A stretch of 64,000 bases of DNA from JABCZS01 sp041660525 (GCA_041660525.1 JBAZWD010000001.1:62001-126000); one strand, 5' to 3'. Shown: positions 43,822-52,979, counted from the stretch's first letter. The notes: generated by a model not told the origin, from the letters alone. A program made the numbers and translations.

Positions 43822-45158
43822 TATAAAATATACCGCGTTAAATCATCGTCCTTGATTAAAATATTAAGCTGTTTATCCACATAAGCTTTATCGATAGCAA
43901 TCGCTTGATCTTTATACTCACTGGCACCAAAAGATAATTTTTCCATTAACCTTTCCATGACTGTATGTAAACGTCGTGCACCAATGTTTTCCATTTTTTC
44001 ATTAATTTGCCAAGCAATTTCGGCAATGCGATGTATGCCATCTTCGGTAAATGAAATATTAACATTTTCCGTGCCCAATAATGCTTGATATTGTTGTGTG
44101 ATTGAAAAACTAGGCTCGGTTAAAATACGGGTAAAATCATCAACTTCCAATGCTGTCAATTCTACGCGAATCGGGAATCGACCTTGTAATTCAGGAATTA
44201 AATCCGAAGGTTTAGATAAATGAAACGCACCCGATGCAATAAACAAAATATGATCCGATTTAATCATGCCGTATTTTGTGGATACTGTCGTACCTTCAAC
44301 CATCGGTAGCAAATCACGTTGCACGCCTTCGCCTGAAACATCAGGACCACCGCCGCGACCACCACGTGATGTAATTTTATCGAATTCATCGATAAATACG
44401 ATACCATTTTGTTCCATATTCACAATAGCACGCGTGCGAATATCTTCTTCATTAATCAGTTTGCTTGCCTCTTCTTCTTCTAAAAGTTTTTTAGCCGCAG
44501 CAACGGTTAATTTACGTGTTTTCTTTTTGCCGCCCGACATATTTTGAAACATATCTTGTAGCTGGCTAGTCATTTCTTCCATGCCAGGTGGCGCCATAAT
44601 TTCAACGCCTGCGCCGGCTGAAGTTTCAATTTCAATTTCGGTGGTATCTAAATCACCTTTACGCATTTTTTGTCTAAACAAATGCCGCGCTGCAGAATCT
44701 TCAGGTGCACCCGAATCCATATCGTCATGCGGGCGATTACGAGGCGGTGGCAACAATACATCCAAAATGCGTTCTTCCGCAGCTTGTTGCGCAAGTTTAC
44801 GCACTTTATTTTTTTCTTTTTCACGAAACATTTTCACGGCAATGTCAGCAAGATCACGAATAATGGATTCGACATCACGACCGACATAACCCACTTGCGT
44901 AAATTTTGTGGCTTCTACTTTAATAAACGGCGCATCAACAAGGACCGCAAGACGGCGCGCAATTTCAGTTTTACCCACCCCCGTTGGCCCTATCATTAAA
45001 ATATTTTTTGGAGAAATTTCATTACGCAAGCTTTCCGGCAATTGCATACGACGCCAGCGATTACGCACAGCATTCGCAACAGCAGACTTTGCTTCTTCTT
45101 GCCCCACAATATGTTTGTTTAATTCTATGACTAATTGTTGGGGTGTCATTTCAGACAT
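43821..45158 (-). CDS. hslU: HslU, ATPase of the HslUV protease
   Basis: 445 aa AAA+ unfoldase. Walker A MIGPTGVGKTEIARRL (57-64 core), I-domain insertion in the middle (about 110-240), Walker B GIVFIDEFDKI, arginine-finger region LQGRFPIRVEL and the C-terminal LIKDDDLTRYIL tail that docks on HslV. AGGAG lies eight bases before ATG. Ten bases after hslV. Confidence 0.98.
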   Translation of the reverse strand: MSEMTPQQLVIELNKHIVGQEEAKSAVANAVRNRWRRMQLPESLRNEISPKNILMIGPTGVGKTEIARRLAVLVDAPFIKVEATKFTQVGYVGRDVESIIRDLADIAVKMFREKEKNKVRKLAQQAAEERILDVLLPPPRNRPHDDMDSGAPEDSAARHLFRQKMRKGDLDTTEIEIETSAGAGVEIMAPPGMEEMTSQLQDMFQNMSGGKKKTRKLTVAAAKKLLEEEEASKLINEEDIRTRAIVNMEQNGIVFIDEFDKITSRGGRGGGPDVSGEGVQRDLLPMVEGTTVSTKYGMIKSDHILFIASGAFHLSKPSDLIPELQGRFPIRVELTALEVDDFTRILTEPSFSITQQYQALLGTENVNISFTEDGIHRIAEIAWQINEKMENIGARRLHTVMERLMEKLSFGASEYKDQAIAIDKAYVDKQLNILIKDDDLTRYIL

Positions 45159-45168
45159 GTTATCTCCT

Positions 45169-45702
45169 TTAGAGTACTTCTATAGTTAAATTATGGTTAG
45201 TATAAATACAAATATCTGCAGCAATGTGTAAAGATTTTTCTACAATTTCACGTGCGGAAAGTTCCGTATTTTCTAATAAAGCACTCGCAGCTGCTTGTGC
45301 ATAAGGCCCACCTGATCCAATGGCAATTAAACTATGTTCGGGTTCGATCACATCACCATTTCCGGTAATAATCAGCGATGCGGTTTTATCAGCCACCGCT
45401 AATAGTGCTTCGAGCCTGCGTAAAATTTTATCGGTACGCCAATCTTTGGCCAAAGCTACCGCGCTACGTACTAAATGTCCGCCATGTTTTTCAAGTTTAT
45501 TTTCAAATAACTCAAATAAGGTAAAAGCATCGGCAGTACTTCCGGCAAATCCGGCCAATACTTGATCGCGATAAAGACGACGGACTTTTTTAGCATTACT
45601 TTTCATGATCGTATGCCCCAGACTGACTTGGCCATCACCGCCGATGACAACTTCATCGCCTCTGCGCACAGAAACAATAGTAGTCCCATGAAATTGTTCC
45701 AT
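45169..45702 (-). CDS. hslV: HslV, proteolytic subunit of the HslUV protease
   Basis: 177 aa threonine peptidase. Start ATG 45702 gives MEQFHGTTIVSVRRGDEVVI, with GAGG seven bases upstream; cleavage before T7 would expose the catalytic threonine. VRRLYRDQVLAGFAGSTADA, LAKDWRTDKILRRLEALL and GSGGPYAQAAASALLEN are standard. This is the true HslV, distinct from the paralogue at 21.6 kb. Confidence 0.98.
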   Translation of the reverse strand: MEQFHGTTIVSVRRGDEVVIGGDGQVSLGHTIMKSNAKKVRRLYRDQVLAGFAGSTADAFTLFELFENKLEKHGGHLVRSAVALAKDWRTDKILRRLEALLAVADKTASLIITGNGDVIEPEHSLIAIGSGGPYAQAAASALLENTELSAREIVEKSLHIAADICIYTNHNLTIEVL

Positions 45703-45905
45703 AATCGTCCTCATTGTGCTTATTAATAGACAGATTATACACCGAATGTACGAAACTCCTTGCCTTTATTTTTTAAATGTATAAAATGATCCGAAAAAAA
45801 GAACATTAAAGATTTTCTCATGAAAATATCAACTTTTATTTTTTTACCTTAAACACTTTTACATCAATTTAGGTCATTGGTGAGCGATTCCAAGCCTCTA
45901 CATTG

Positions 45906-45949
45906 CTTGCTTTTTACTCAAAAATAAGTACAATGATAAGTACAATGAT
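45906..45949 (+). promoter_or_regulatory. yefM-yoeB promoter region with 12-bp tandem repeat
   Basis: ATAAGTACAATGAT occurs at 45924-45937 and again at 45936-45949 (period 12). Each copy holds a TACAAT -10-like box and a GTACA operator-like core; CTTGCT at 45906-45911 is 17 bp before the first TACAAT. Likely YefM autoregulation. Confidence 0.5.
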
Positions 45950-45959
45950 AGGAGATAAT

Positions 45960-46220
45960 ATGGATACAATTAGTTACTCTGATTTTAGAGGCCACATGGC
46001 ACACGTATTAGACCAGGTAAATGAAGATCACAAGCCCGTCATCATTACTCGCCAGAAAGGCAAGCCTGCTGTGGTAATGTCTTTAGAAGATTTTAAATCT
46101 TATGAAGAATCCGTTTATTTGGTAAGAAGCCCGAAAAACGTTGAACGCCTTAATCGCTCAATAGAACAATTGGAGTCTGGCAAAGGCCTCAGAAAAAAAT
46201 TGATCGAGGATAAAGAGTGA
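45960..46220 (+). CDS. yefM: YefM-type antitoxin
   Basis: 86 aa starting MDTISYSDFRGHMAHVLDQV, a Phd/YefM fold, with ITRQKGKPAVVMSLEDFKSY and a tail ending IEDKE that would bind the toxin. AGGAG lies before ATG 45960; longer in-frame starts overlap the tandem operator. Overlaps yoeB by ATGA. The module is on the opposite strand from, and between, the SPOR gene and hslV. Confidence 0.92.
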   Translation: MDTISYSDFRGHMAHVLDQVNEDHKPVIITRQKGKPAVVMSLEDFKSYEESVYLVRSPKNVERLNRSIEQLESGKGLRKKLIEDKE

Positions 46221-46471
46221 AGTTAACTTGGTCAGATGAAGCCTGGGAAGATTATCTTTATTGGTTGGAGACAAATAAAAGCGTATTAAAGCGCATTAAT
46301 ACGCTTATTAAAGATATTAAAAGACATCCAACAGAAGGTATCGGTGATCCTGAACCTTTGCGTTACAATTGGTCGGGTTATTGGTCTCGCAGAATAAACC
46401 AAGAACATCGCTTAGTTTATAAAGCACTCAAAGATGAAATATATATTGCGCAGTGCCGGTATCACTATTAA
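46217..46471 (+). CDS. yoeB: YoeB-type mRNA interferase
   Basis: 84 aa, the exact length of E. coli YoeB, and the catalytic residues fall at the same numbers: E46, R65 and H83. NWSGYWSRRINQEHRLVYK and the terminal CRYHY are characteristic. YoeB cuts mRNA on the ribosome. It ends one base before the convergent SPOR gene stop. Confidence 0.95.
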   Translation: MKLTWSDEAWEDYLYWLETNKSVLKRINTLIKDIKRHPTEGIGDPEPLRYNWSGYWSRRINQEHRLVYKALKDEIYIAQCRYHY

Positions 46472-47074
46472 TTAACCTTTCTCTTCCACCAACAAGCTTT
46501 GGATAGATTGGGCTTGTAATTGAGCACGGACAGATTCTGCGCTTTCTCTGTTTGGGTAAGACGTTGAACGTACGCGAAACCAAGTATCATTCGGTGCAAG
46601 GGTTACGGCTTCAATTTCAACTTGAATACCGGTTAAAGCCATTTGTGCTTTTAGGCGATCAGCATCTTCGTATTTACGAAAAGATCCCAATTGTATGCGA
46701 AAACCTGCTTCTGACGTAGGTGCTGTTTCAATTACTTCTGGTGTTTCAGATGTTTCGTTTGCAATAACCACTTGCGTTGATTCTTCTGCAGTTTGCGGGA
46801 CAACCACTTCTATTTCAGGTAATAAGCTATAAAAATCAAAATGTGGACTGCGTGCGGCAGCTTCTTCTTGTTTTGGTGCTGCTTGCTGCACAATAACCGG
46901 CGCTTTTTCTAATTCAAGTTGTGCAATTTTAGGGTAAATCACTGGGAATAATTTAAACAAGGCAATAACGCTGATGATAATGCCAATAGCTGTGCCTGCT
47001 AATAACCATAACCAATGATTGGATGGTTCTGAACTTATCTTATTGCGCCCTTTCCTGGCAAAATCTCTTCCCAT
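46472..47074 (-). CDS. SPOR-domain membrane protein (FtsN-like)
   Basis: 200 aa. A basic cytoplasmic N-terminus (GRDFARKGRNK), one membrane helix (WLWLLAGTAIGIIISVIALF), a low-complexity periplasmic linker rich in Glu, Ala, Pro and a C-terminal SPOR domain (FRIQLGSFRKYEDADRLKAQ onward, about residues 124-200) that binds denuded peptidoglycan at the division septum. The argS-SPOR-hslVU order is common in gammaproteobacteria. Three bases after argS. Confidence 0.92.
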   Translation of the reverse strand: MGRDFARKGRNKISSEPSNHWLWLLAGTAIGIIISVIALFKLFPVIYPKIAQLELEKAPVIVQQAAPKQEEAAARSPHFDFYSLLPEIEVVVPQTAEESTQVVIANETSETPEVIETAPTSEAGFRIQLGSFRKYEDADRLKAQMALTGIQVEIEAVTLAPNDTWFRVRSTSYPNRESAESVRAQLQAQSIQSLLVEEKG

Positions 47075-47077
47075 CTC

Positions 47078-48859
47078 TTACATACTCTCAGGTGCTGTTA
47101 CGCCTAGGATGTGCAAACTATTCACCATAATTTGTTTTACGGCTGTGAGTAAAACTAAACGAGCTTGCATCATTTCCCCACCATTTTCCAAGATAAAACG
47201 CTGCGCATTATAATAACTGTGGAACTGGTGAGCGAGATCACGCAAGTATTGTGCCAAACGATGCGGTTCATAAGCCAAAGCCGCACGCTCTATTAAATCT
47301 TTATAGCTGGCAAGTGAGCGAAATAATGCTTGCTCATAGGAAGAATTGAGTTGCGCAATTGCTGCTAAACCTGCACCTTCATCATAAATTAAATTTTGCT
47401 CTTTCAGTTGACGAAACACACTGCAAATCCTTGCATGTGCATATTGAATATAAAAAACCGGATTATCTGCGGATTGAGATTTTGCTAAATCTAAATCAAA
47501 ATCTAAATGTTGATCGGCTTTACGCATCACATAAAAAAACCGCGCAGCATCATTGCCAACTTCTTGACGCAATTCTCTTAGGGTGACAAAAGATCCACTG
47601 CGCGTCGACATTTGTACCCGCGTATCGCCACGGTATAAAATTGCAAATTGCACCAAAACCACATCTAAAATATCGCCTAAATTTGAGCTGTATCCTAAGG
47701 CTTTCAAGGCTGCTTGCATACGCGGCACATAACCATGATGGTCCGATCCAAATACATCAATCATTTTATCAACGCCACGTTCATATTTGAAAACATGGTA
47801 AGACACGTCATTAGCAAAATAAGTAAATTGACCATTTTTACGTTGTAAAACCCGATCTTTATCATCACCAAAATCTGTAGCTCTAAACCATTTCGCACCG
47901 TCTTGCTCAAAGCAATACCCAAGCTTTTCTAATTTTTCAAGGACGCGTTGTTGTGTACCACTTCTTAATAATTCACGTTCGGAAAACCATTCATCGAATT
48001 CAACACCAAACTCACCTAGGTCTTCACGAATATCCGTTAAAATAGAATCGAGCGTTAATTCAAATACTAAGTCATAATTATCTTGACCGAGTAATTTTTG
48101 CGTATTCACAATGATTGTATCAATATGCGCTTCTTTATCGCCCGTATTATTTTTTTCATCAAAATCAGCGGGTACATCAATAAACACTTGATCGATGGGT
48201 TTAACAAAAGTATCACCGATTTGTTGTTTCAACGTCTCAACAATTTCTAAAATATAATCGCCTTTATAAGCATTACTTGGAAAAGTAAATTTTGCGCCAA
48301 ATGATTGTAAATACCGCAACCAAACACTGGTCGCTAAAATCGCCATTTGCCGGCCGGCATCATTCACATAATATTCACGGTGTACTTTAAAACCAATAGT
48401 TGATAATAAATTGGCAATGCTTGCGCCCGTGGCTGCATTGCGGCCATGGCCCACATGCAGCGGCCCAGTTGGGTTACAGGAAACAAATTCAATATTAATT
48501 TTGTAAGATTGACGTTTAGGGTCAAAACCATAACGCTCTTTTTCCTGCAAAATACCTGAAACAATATCCAAGATAGTTGATTCATTCACGAAAAAATTAA
48601 TAAAGCCGGGACCTGCGATTTCAATTTTTTTTATGGATTCATGCGCTGGAATCACCTCAATAATTTTTTGCGCAAGCTCCCGCGGATTCTTGCCACTGGC
48701 CTTAGCCAAAACCATTGCAATATTACTAGAGTAATCACCATGCTCTGGACTTTTGGTGTGAGTGAGTTGAATTTGAAATTCAAGCGTTTTAGGCAAAACA
48801 TCTTGTGTTTGTAAATAAACAACAGCTGCTTGCAGCAGCTGATTAATATGATCTTTCAT
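47078..48859 (-). CDS. argS: Arginyl-tRNA synthetase
   Basis: 593 aa class I synthetase. Additional N-terminal domain, HIGH-type motif PTGPLHVGHGRN (HVGH 135-138), FGSDHHGYVPRMQAALKALG, and the KMSKS-equivalent VQMSTRSGSFVTL, with a DALR C-terminal anticodon domain (YIQYAHARICSVFRQL onward). Heads a unit with the SPOR gene. Confidence 0.97.
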   Translation of the reverse strand: MKDHINQLLQAAVVYLQTQDVLPKTLEFQIQLTHTKSPEHGDYSSNIAMVLAKASGKNPRELAQKIIEVIPAHESIKKIEIAGPGFINFFVNESTILDIVSGILQEKERYGFDPKRQSYKINIEFVSCNPTGPLHVGHGRNAATGASIANLLSTIGFKVHREYYVNDAGRQMAILATSVWLRYLQSFGAKFTFPSNAYKGDYILEIVETLKQQIGDTFVKPIDQVFIDVPADFDEKNNTGDKEAHIDTIIVNTQKLLGQDNYDLVFELTLDSILTDIREDLGEFGVEFDEWFSERELLRSGTQQRVLEKLEKLGYCFEQDGAKWFRATDFGDDKDRVLQRKNGQFTYFANDVSYHVFKYERGVDKMIDVFGSDHHGYVPRMQAALKALGYSSNLGDILDVVLVQFAILYRGDTRVQMSTRSGSFVTLRELRQEVGNDAARFFYVMRKADQHLDFDLDLAKSQSADNPVFYIQYAHARICSVFRQLKEQNLIYDEGAGLAAIAQLNSSYEQALFRSLASYKDLIERAALAYEPHRLAQYLRDLAHQFHSYYNAQRFILENGGEMMQARLVLLTAVKQIMVNSLHILGVTAPESM

Positions 48860-48873
48860 AAATCCATCCTAAA

Positions 48874-49155
48874 TCATGAGCTTTTATTGTTTTCTTGCAA
48901 TCTACCGCTTGCAAATTTATGTATCATACTGGCCAATAATGTTTGATAAGGTAAACCTTCCTGCGCAGCAATTCGTTTAATCATATTTAAATCAGATTGA
49001 GAAACACGAATATTAATACGACTTTCACGTTTCATAAAATTACGCGCTGCCTGCTCTGCAATAGCCAGTTCCTCAGGAAAATTATCAACCGTTTTAAATT
49101 TCCCTTCCTCGAAGTCCTTTAATATTTCTTCTTCATTAAGATTTTTATCACTCAT
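48874..49155 (-). CDS. CopG-type antitoxin (partner of the BrnT-like toxin)
   Basis: 93 aa. Acidic N-terminal half (NLNEEEILKDFEEGKFKTVD) and a ribbon-helix-helix-like C-terminal half, RESRINIRVSQSDLNMIKRI followed by AAQEGLPYQTLLASMIHKFA. This family is found as the antitoxin downstream of BrnT/DUF4258-like toxins. AGAGGA lies nine bases before ATG. Four bases separate it from the toxin gene; argS follows 14 bp downstream. Confidence 0.85.
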   Translation of the reverse strand: MSDKNLNEEEILKDFEEGKFKTVDNFPEELAIAEQAARNFMKRESRINIRVSQSDLNMIKRIAAQEGLPYQTLLASMIHKFASGRLQENNKSS

Positions 49156-49159
49156 TATT

Positions 49160-49429
49160 TCATTCCTCTTTTAAGTAGCTCTTAGTCATTTTTCTACTTG
49201 GATAAATAGTTTTTAAAAAAATAATATTTTTATCTTTAACAAAGGGTACCAAATGAATATAGCCTTCTATATTTATCACATAAAATTTTTGATTTTCATA
49301 TTTAGGATTATCCACAATATCTATGACATGGCCATTATCAATATAGTAAATAACCTCATCAAAGCTAATACCCCTTTGATTTTTAAGCAATATATTTTTT
49401 TTAGGATCATATTCGTATATAAAACTCAT
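49160..49429 (-). CDS. BrnT-like toxin
   Basis: About 89 aa with the BrnT pattern: YEYDPKKNILLKNQRGISFD at the N-terminus, VIDIVDNPKYENQKFYVI, then VPFVKDKNIIFLKTIYPSRK ending MTKSY. BrnT is a RelE-fold ribonuclease. ATG 49429 matches the family start; another ATG lies five codons upstream at 49444. Neither has a strong SD. It precedes the CopG-type antitoxin, the brnTA order. Strong promoter upstream. Confidence 0.85.
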   Translation of the reverse strand: MSFIYEYDPKKNILLKNQRGISFDEVIYYIDNGHVIDIVDNPKYENQKFYVINIEGYIHLVPFVKDKNIIFLKTIYPSRKMTKSYLKEE

Positions 49430-49494
49430 TGTAATTATGTCCATATCTGAGTTAATTGTCCACCCGACAGGTGCCTATTAGGCGCATTTTGAGT

Positions 49495-49524
49495 ATATTA
49501 ACTGGGGTATAAGAGAGTTGTCAA
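49495..49524 (-). promoter_or_regulatory. Promoter of the BrnT-like TA operon
   Basis: Minus-strand TTGACA (49519-49524), 18 bp, TAATAT (49495-49500). The leader (about 49488 to 49430) carries two short hairpins, GCCT-AAT-AGGC and CACC-TGTCG-GGTG, just before the start codons. Confidence 0.65.
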
Positions 49525-49529
49525 TGATA

Positions 49530-49552
49530 AATCCCCTTATAGAAAGGGGATT
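49530..49552 (-). terminator. Hairpin after the outer-membrane protein gene
   Basis: Nine-base-pair stem AATCCCCTT (49530-49538)/AAGGGGATT (49544-49552). On the minus strand it lies 10 bp after the stop at 49563 and is followed by only a weak U stretch, so termination may be partial. Confidence 0.5.
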
Positions 49553-49562
49553 GTATGAGATA

Positions 49563-50198
49563 TTATCTAAGATTACCAACTTGTATTGCAAGTAATCCAG
49601 CGGCATAAGAAGCTTCACTATTGATATTGGCAAGACCAATCACTCCAATGCCAAAAACATCGGTAGGCGTCCAAAATAATTGGGCTTCAAAGGGAACGCC
49701 GATTGTGGATTGCGTACGATCGCTGTGATTTACGGATGAGCAAGTATTATCCACACAAACATTCTCGGATTGGCTAAATTCAATAGCTGTATAAGCAAGA
49801 CCCGCAGAAATAGAGGCTAGAAAATATTTATTTTTCTCCATGAGGCCGTATAAAACGCCAATATCATAGACCGCATCAAGATTTTCGACATCATCATAAA
49901 AAATATCCTCAACGATGACGAAACTCCACAAGTCAGCCTCGGAGCGGCTCGTGCGTAGAGTTAACAGCTGATGTTCAGTGACCGCATAATTAAAGCTAGC
50001 GGTTAATGCCACCCCACCATGATCTGTATCCTCGTAAAAGTCATCCTCATAATCATATCCAAAAACATTACCCGCTCCAGCGCCTAAATTAATCCACCAA
50101 GTATTGCTATAATCTTCTTGTGCAGCAAATACAGAGAAATTTCCCAAGAACACCATCATAATTGTGATAAGACTGAATTTTAAAAAAGATTTGCGCAT
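49563..50198 (-). CDS. Outer-membrane beta-barrel protein, small
   Basis: 211 aa. ATG 50198 has GGAG six bases upstream and opens a signal peptide (MRKSFLKFSLITIMMVFLGN then FSVFAAQEDY, cleavage expected after VFA). The mature part has alternating hydrophobic strands, many Tyr/Asp and Gly (SNTWWINLGAGAGNVFGYDY) and a cysteine pair (CVDNTC). It resembles small OmpW/OprF-like or lineage-specific barrels but I cannot name the family. It has its own promoter, divergent from rmuC. Confidence 0.75.
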   Translation of the reverse strand: MRKSFLKFSLITIMMVFLGNFSVFAAQEDYSNTWWINLGAGAGNVFGYDYEDDFYEDTDHGGVALTASFNYAVTEHQLLTLRTSRSEADLWSFVIVEDIFYDDVENLDAVYDIGVLYGLMEKNKYFLASISAGLAYTAIEFSQSENVCVDNTCSSVNHSDRTQSTIGVPFEAQLFWTPTDVFGIGVIGLANINSEASYAAGLLAIQVGNLR

Positions 50199-50220
50199 AA
50201 TGATCTCCATAAAAAAAAGC

Positions 50221-50249
50221 ATGGTAAAGTAACCTGCTATATATGTCAA
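50221..50249 (-). promoter_or_regulatory. Promoter of the outer-membrane protein gene
   Basis: Minus-strand TTGACA (50244-50249), 17 bp, TACCAT (50221-50226). Confidence 0.6.
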
Positions 50250-50265
50250 AAATGAAGGGAATATT

Positions 50266-51432
50266 ATGAATCTAATCATTATCGTATTAAGTGCGCTTTG
50301 TGTAGGCTTGGTCATTTATAGTATTTTCTTACGTGAACGTTTGTTGAAAACGCGAATATTGCTGGAACAAGAACGTAACCATCACATAGAAAAATTAGCT
50401 TTTCTCGATGCGACCAAAGGTCAGCTGAAACACGAATTCCAAGCGCTCGCACATAATATCTTAGAAGATAAAAGCAAACGCTTTACCGATCAAAATAAAC
50501 AAAACCTAGAAGGCATGTTGAATCCTTTGCGTGAGCAAATTAAAGACTTTGAAAAGAAAGTCAATGATACTTATGAAAAAGAAAGTCGTGATCGCTTATC
50601 GCTTGCGCATGAAATTAGCCAATTAAAAACTTTAAATCAACAAATGAGTCTAGATGCCGTCAATTTAACTTCCGCCTTAAAAGGTGAAAATAAAACGCAA
50701 GGTATTTGGGGGGAGATGATTTTAGAACGCGTTTTAGAAAAATCAGGTTTAATTAAGGGTCGCGAATATACTTCGCAAGTAAATTTGCATAACACCGAAG
50801 GTAAACAATACCAACCGGATGTGATTGTGCATTTACCTGAAAATAAAGATATTATTATTGATGCTAAAGTTTCACTGAATGCGTATGAGCGTTATTGCGC
50901 CAGTGAAAATGATTTAGATAAAAAATTAGCGATCGATGCGCATTTGGTCTCTCTTCGAAATCATATTAAAATTCTAAGCGATAAAGATTATCACAAGCTC
51001 GTCGACATCAAAACTCTAGATTTTGTTTTAATGTTCGTACCCATCGAGCCTGCGTTGACGATTGCGATGCAACATGATCAAGAATTATTTAACGAAGCAC
51101 TCGCAAAAAATATCGTCATGGTAACCCCAACCACTTTATTGGCGACACTACGCACGATAGAAAATATTTGGCGCTTTGAATATCAAAATCGTCATGCTCA
51201 ACAAATTGCCACTAAAGCTGGCGATTTATACGATAAATTTGTAGCTTTCACAGAAGACTTAGATGAGCTTGGCAAAAAACTGCAAAGCTGCGTGACCACT
51301 TATGATAAATCATATAATAAATTATCAACCGGTAAAGGAAATTTAGTTAAACGCGCAGAAGATTTGAAAGCCTTAGGCATTAAAAACAGTAAACATCTAA
51401 CCATTGAGGCGCAAGAAGAATATGAAGTATGA
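50266..51432 (+). CDS. rmuC: DNA recombination protein RmuC
   Basis: 388 aa. An N-terminal membrane helix (IIIVLSALCVGLVIYSIFL), a long coiled coil (about 25-130) and the RmuC core with GIWGEMILERVLEKSGL, YQPDVIVHLPENKDIIIDAK, VSLNAYERY and PTTLLATLRTIENIWR. RmuC limits inversion at short inverted repeats and contains a restriction-endonuclease-like fold. AAGGG lies before ATG. Its last 11 bases overlap gor. Confidence 0.94.
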   Translation: MNLIIIVLSALCVGLVIYSIFLRERLLKTRILLEQERNHHIEKLAFLDATKGQLKHEFQALAHNILEDKSKRFTDQNKQNLEGMLNPLREQIKDFEKKVNDTYEKESRDRLSLAHEISQLKTLNQQMSLDAVNLTSALKGENKTQGIWGEMILERVLEKSGLIKGREYTSQVNLHNTEGKQYQPDVIVHLPENKDIIIDAKVSLNAYERYCASENDLDKKLAIDAHLVSLRNHIKILSDKDYHKLVDIKTLDFVLMFVPIEPALTIAMQHDQELFNEALAKNIVMVTPTTLLATLRTIENIWRFEYQNRHAQQIATKAGDLYDKFVAFTEDLDELGKKLQSCVTTYDKSYNKLSTGKGNLVKRAEDLKALGIKNSKHLTIEAQEEYEV

Positions 51433-52705
51433 TTTTGATTTTATTGTCATAGGCGCGGGCAGTGGCGGGGTACGTGCCAGTCGTATCGCAGCAAAACATG
51501 GTGCGCGTGTTGCGGTCATTGAAAAAAGTGATTTAGGTGGAACTTGCGTCAACTTAGGATGTATTCCTAAAAAATTATTTGCTTATGCTTCTCAATATCA
51601 TGACATGCAAATCGATGCCGCAGGTTACGGCTGGCAATTTAATCCTGGCCAATTTCATTGGGATAATTTACGCGAAAATAAAAATAAAGACATTCATCGC
51701 TTAAATCAAATTTATGAAAAATTATTACTCGACAATGGCGTCACTATTATTAAAGGCTCGGCCGCTTTTGTTGACCCGCACACAATCAATGTGAATGAAA
51801 AAAATTACTCGGCTCAATATATTTTAATTGCTTCAGGCTCTAAAGCTTTTATTCCCGATATTTCTGGGAAAGAATATGCGATCACCTCCGATCAAGCGTT
51901 TCATTTGCCTGAATTACCTAAAACCATCACCATCGTCGGTGGCGGCTATATCGCTGTAGAATTTGCCAGTATTTTTAATGGTCTTGGCATAGAAACCACG
52001 CTTTCTTATCGCAATGATTTATTTTTACGCGGTTTTGATTTAAGTGTTCGAGAATTTGTTGCGCAAGAGTTAAGCAAAAAAGGCATTAAATTATTATTTA
52101 ATGATCACATAGAGCATATTGATAGATTAACCTTATTTGCAACCGGCCGACGCCCTAATATTCAAGATTTAAAACTAGACCATATTCATTTAAATTTAAG
52201 TGAAAATGACAGCATTATTGTTAATAATACTTATCAAACAAATATTGATCATATTTACGCCGTAGGCGATGTGATTGGTGGTCCCCAATTGACGCCTATT
52301 GCAATTGCGCAAGGTCATATTGTCGCTGATAATTTATTTGCAAACACAAAACGTACGTTAAAAAGTACTTTAATTCCCACGGCTGTATTCTGCGAACCCA
52401 ATATCGGTACAGTCGGTTTAACCGAAGAACAAGCTCGCGAACAATTTGATGATGTGATGGTTTATAAAAGCTCATTTCGCGCATTAAAACACACACTCAC
52501 CAACAGCTCTGAAAAAACCTTTATGAAATTAATTGTCGATAAAAAAACCGATAAAATAATCGGCTTACACATGGTCGGCAGCCACGCCGGCGAAATCATT
52601 CAAGGTTTTGCCACCGCCATGCAAGCGGGCGCCACTAAAGCAGATTTTGATAATACACTCGCGATACATCCAACGATTGCGGAAGAGTTTGTTTTGATGC
52701 GTTAA
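51422..52705 (+). CDS. gor: Glutathione reductase, with an internal deletion
   Basis: 427 aa flavoprotein disulfide reductase. Redox pair C42/C47 in GGTCVNLGCIPKK, FAD motif FIVIGAGSGGVRASR, NADPH motif GGGYIAVEF with arginines typical of NADP preference (YRNDLFLRGFD), IYAVGDVIGG and the C-terminal IHPTIAEEFVLMR with the catalytic His-Glu pair. Against E. coli Gor about 23 residues are absent between LFNDHIEHI and DRLTLFATGRRPN, where other members have the beta-meander of the NADPH domain. ATG 51422 fits the family; the frame opens slightly earlier inside rmuC. Confidence 0.93.
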   Translation: MKYDFDFIVIGAGSGGVRASRIAAKHGARVAVIEKSDLGGTCVNLGCIPKKLFAYASQYHDMQIDAAGYGWQFNPGQFHWDNLRENKNKDIHRLNQIYEKLLLDNGVTIIKGSAAFVDPHTINVNEKNYSAQYILIASGSKAFIPDISGKEYAITSDQAFHLPELPKTITIVGGGYIAVEFASIFNGLGIETTLSYRNDLFLRGFDLSVREFVAQELSKKGIKLLFNDHIEHIDRLTLFATGRRPNIQDLKLDHIHLNLSENDSIIVNNTYQTNIDHIYAVGDVIGGPQLTPIAIAQGHIVADNLFANTKRTLKSTLIPTAVFCEPNIGTVGLTEEQAREQFDDVMVYKSSFRALKHTLTNSSEKTFMKLIVDKKTDKIIGLHMVGSHAGEIIQGFATAMQAGATKADFDNTLAIHPTIAEEFVLMR

Positions 52706-52959
52706 GTTGGAATTATCCCAGCATCAATAAGAAATTTTCTTACGGATTTGACTGCGCCTCTGTCTGTTTCTTTTTGAGGATGGGGCCTATGAAATGTTGA
52801 AGGTACATTATTTAACAAAAAACGCACCCTGGAACCATTTCCTTCTTGTCTCATAGCGCCGCATGCTATTAATAACGCTTCAATATCATTCCATAGAATA
52901 TTTGCTTGAACCGGATTAGCAAAAATAGCTTCTAATGTTTTTTTATGCTTTTTATTCAT
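52702..52959 (-). CDS. hicA: HicA-type toxin
   Basis: 85 aa of the HicA mRNA-interferase family, of the subgroup with KTLEAIFANPVQANILWNDI, GNGSRVRFLLNN and FHRPHPQKETDRGAVKSVRK, ending FLIDAGI. The His residues in FHRPHP are the expected active-site region. It lies downstream of hicB with a 79-bp gap that contains its own copy of the operator palindrome. The stop overlaps the convergent gor end by four bases. Confidence 0.92.
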   Translation of the reverse strand: MNKKHKKTLEAIFANPVQANILWNDIEALLIACGAMRQEGNGSRVRFLLNNVPSTFHRPHPQKETDRGAVKSVRKFLIDAGIIPT

Positions 52960-52979
52960 CCATGAGTGCCCTTATTAAT

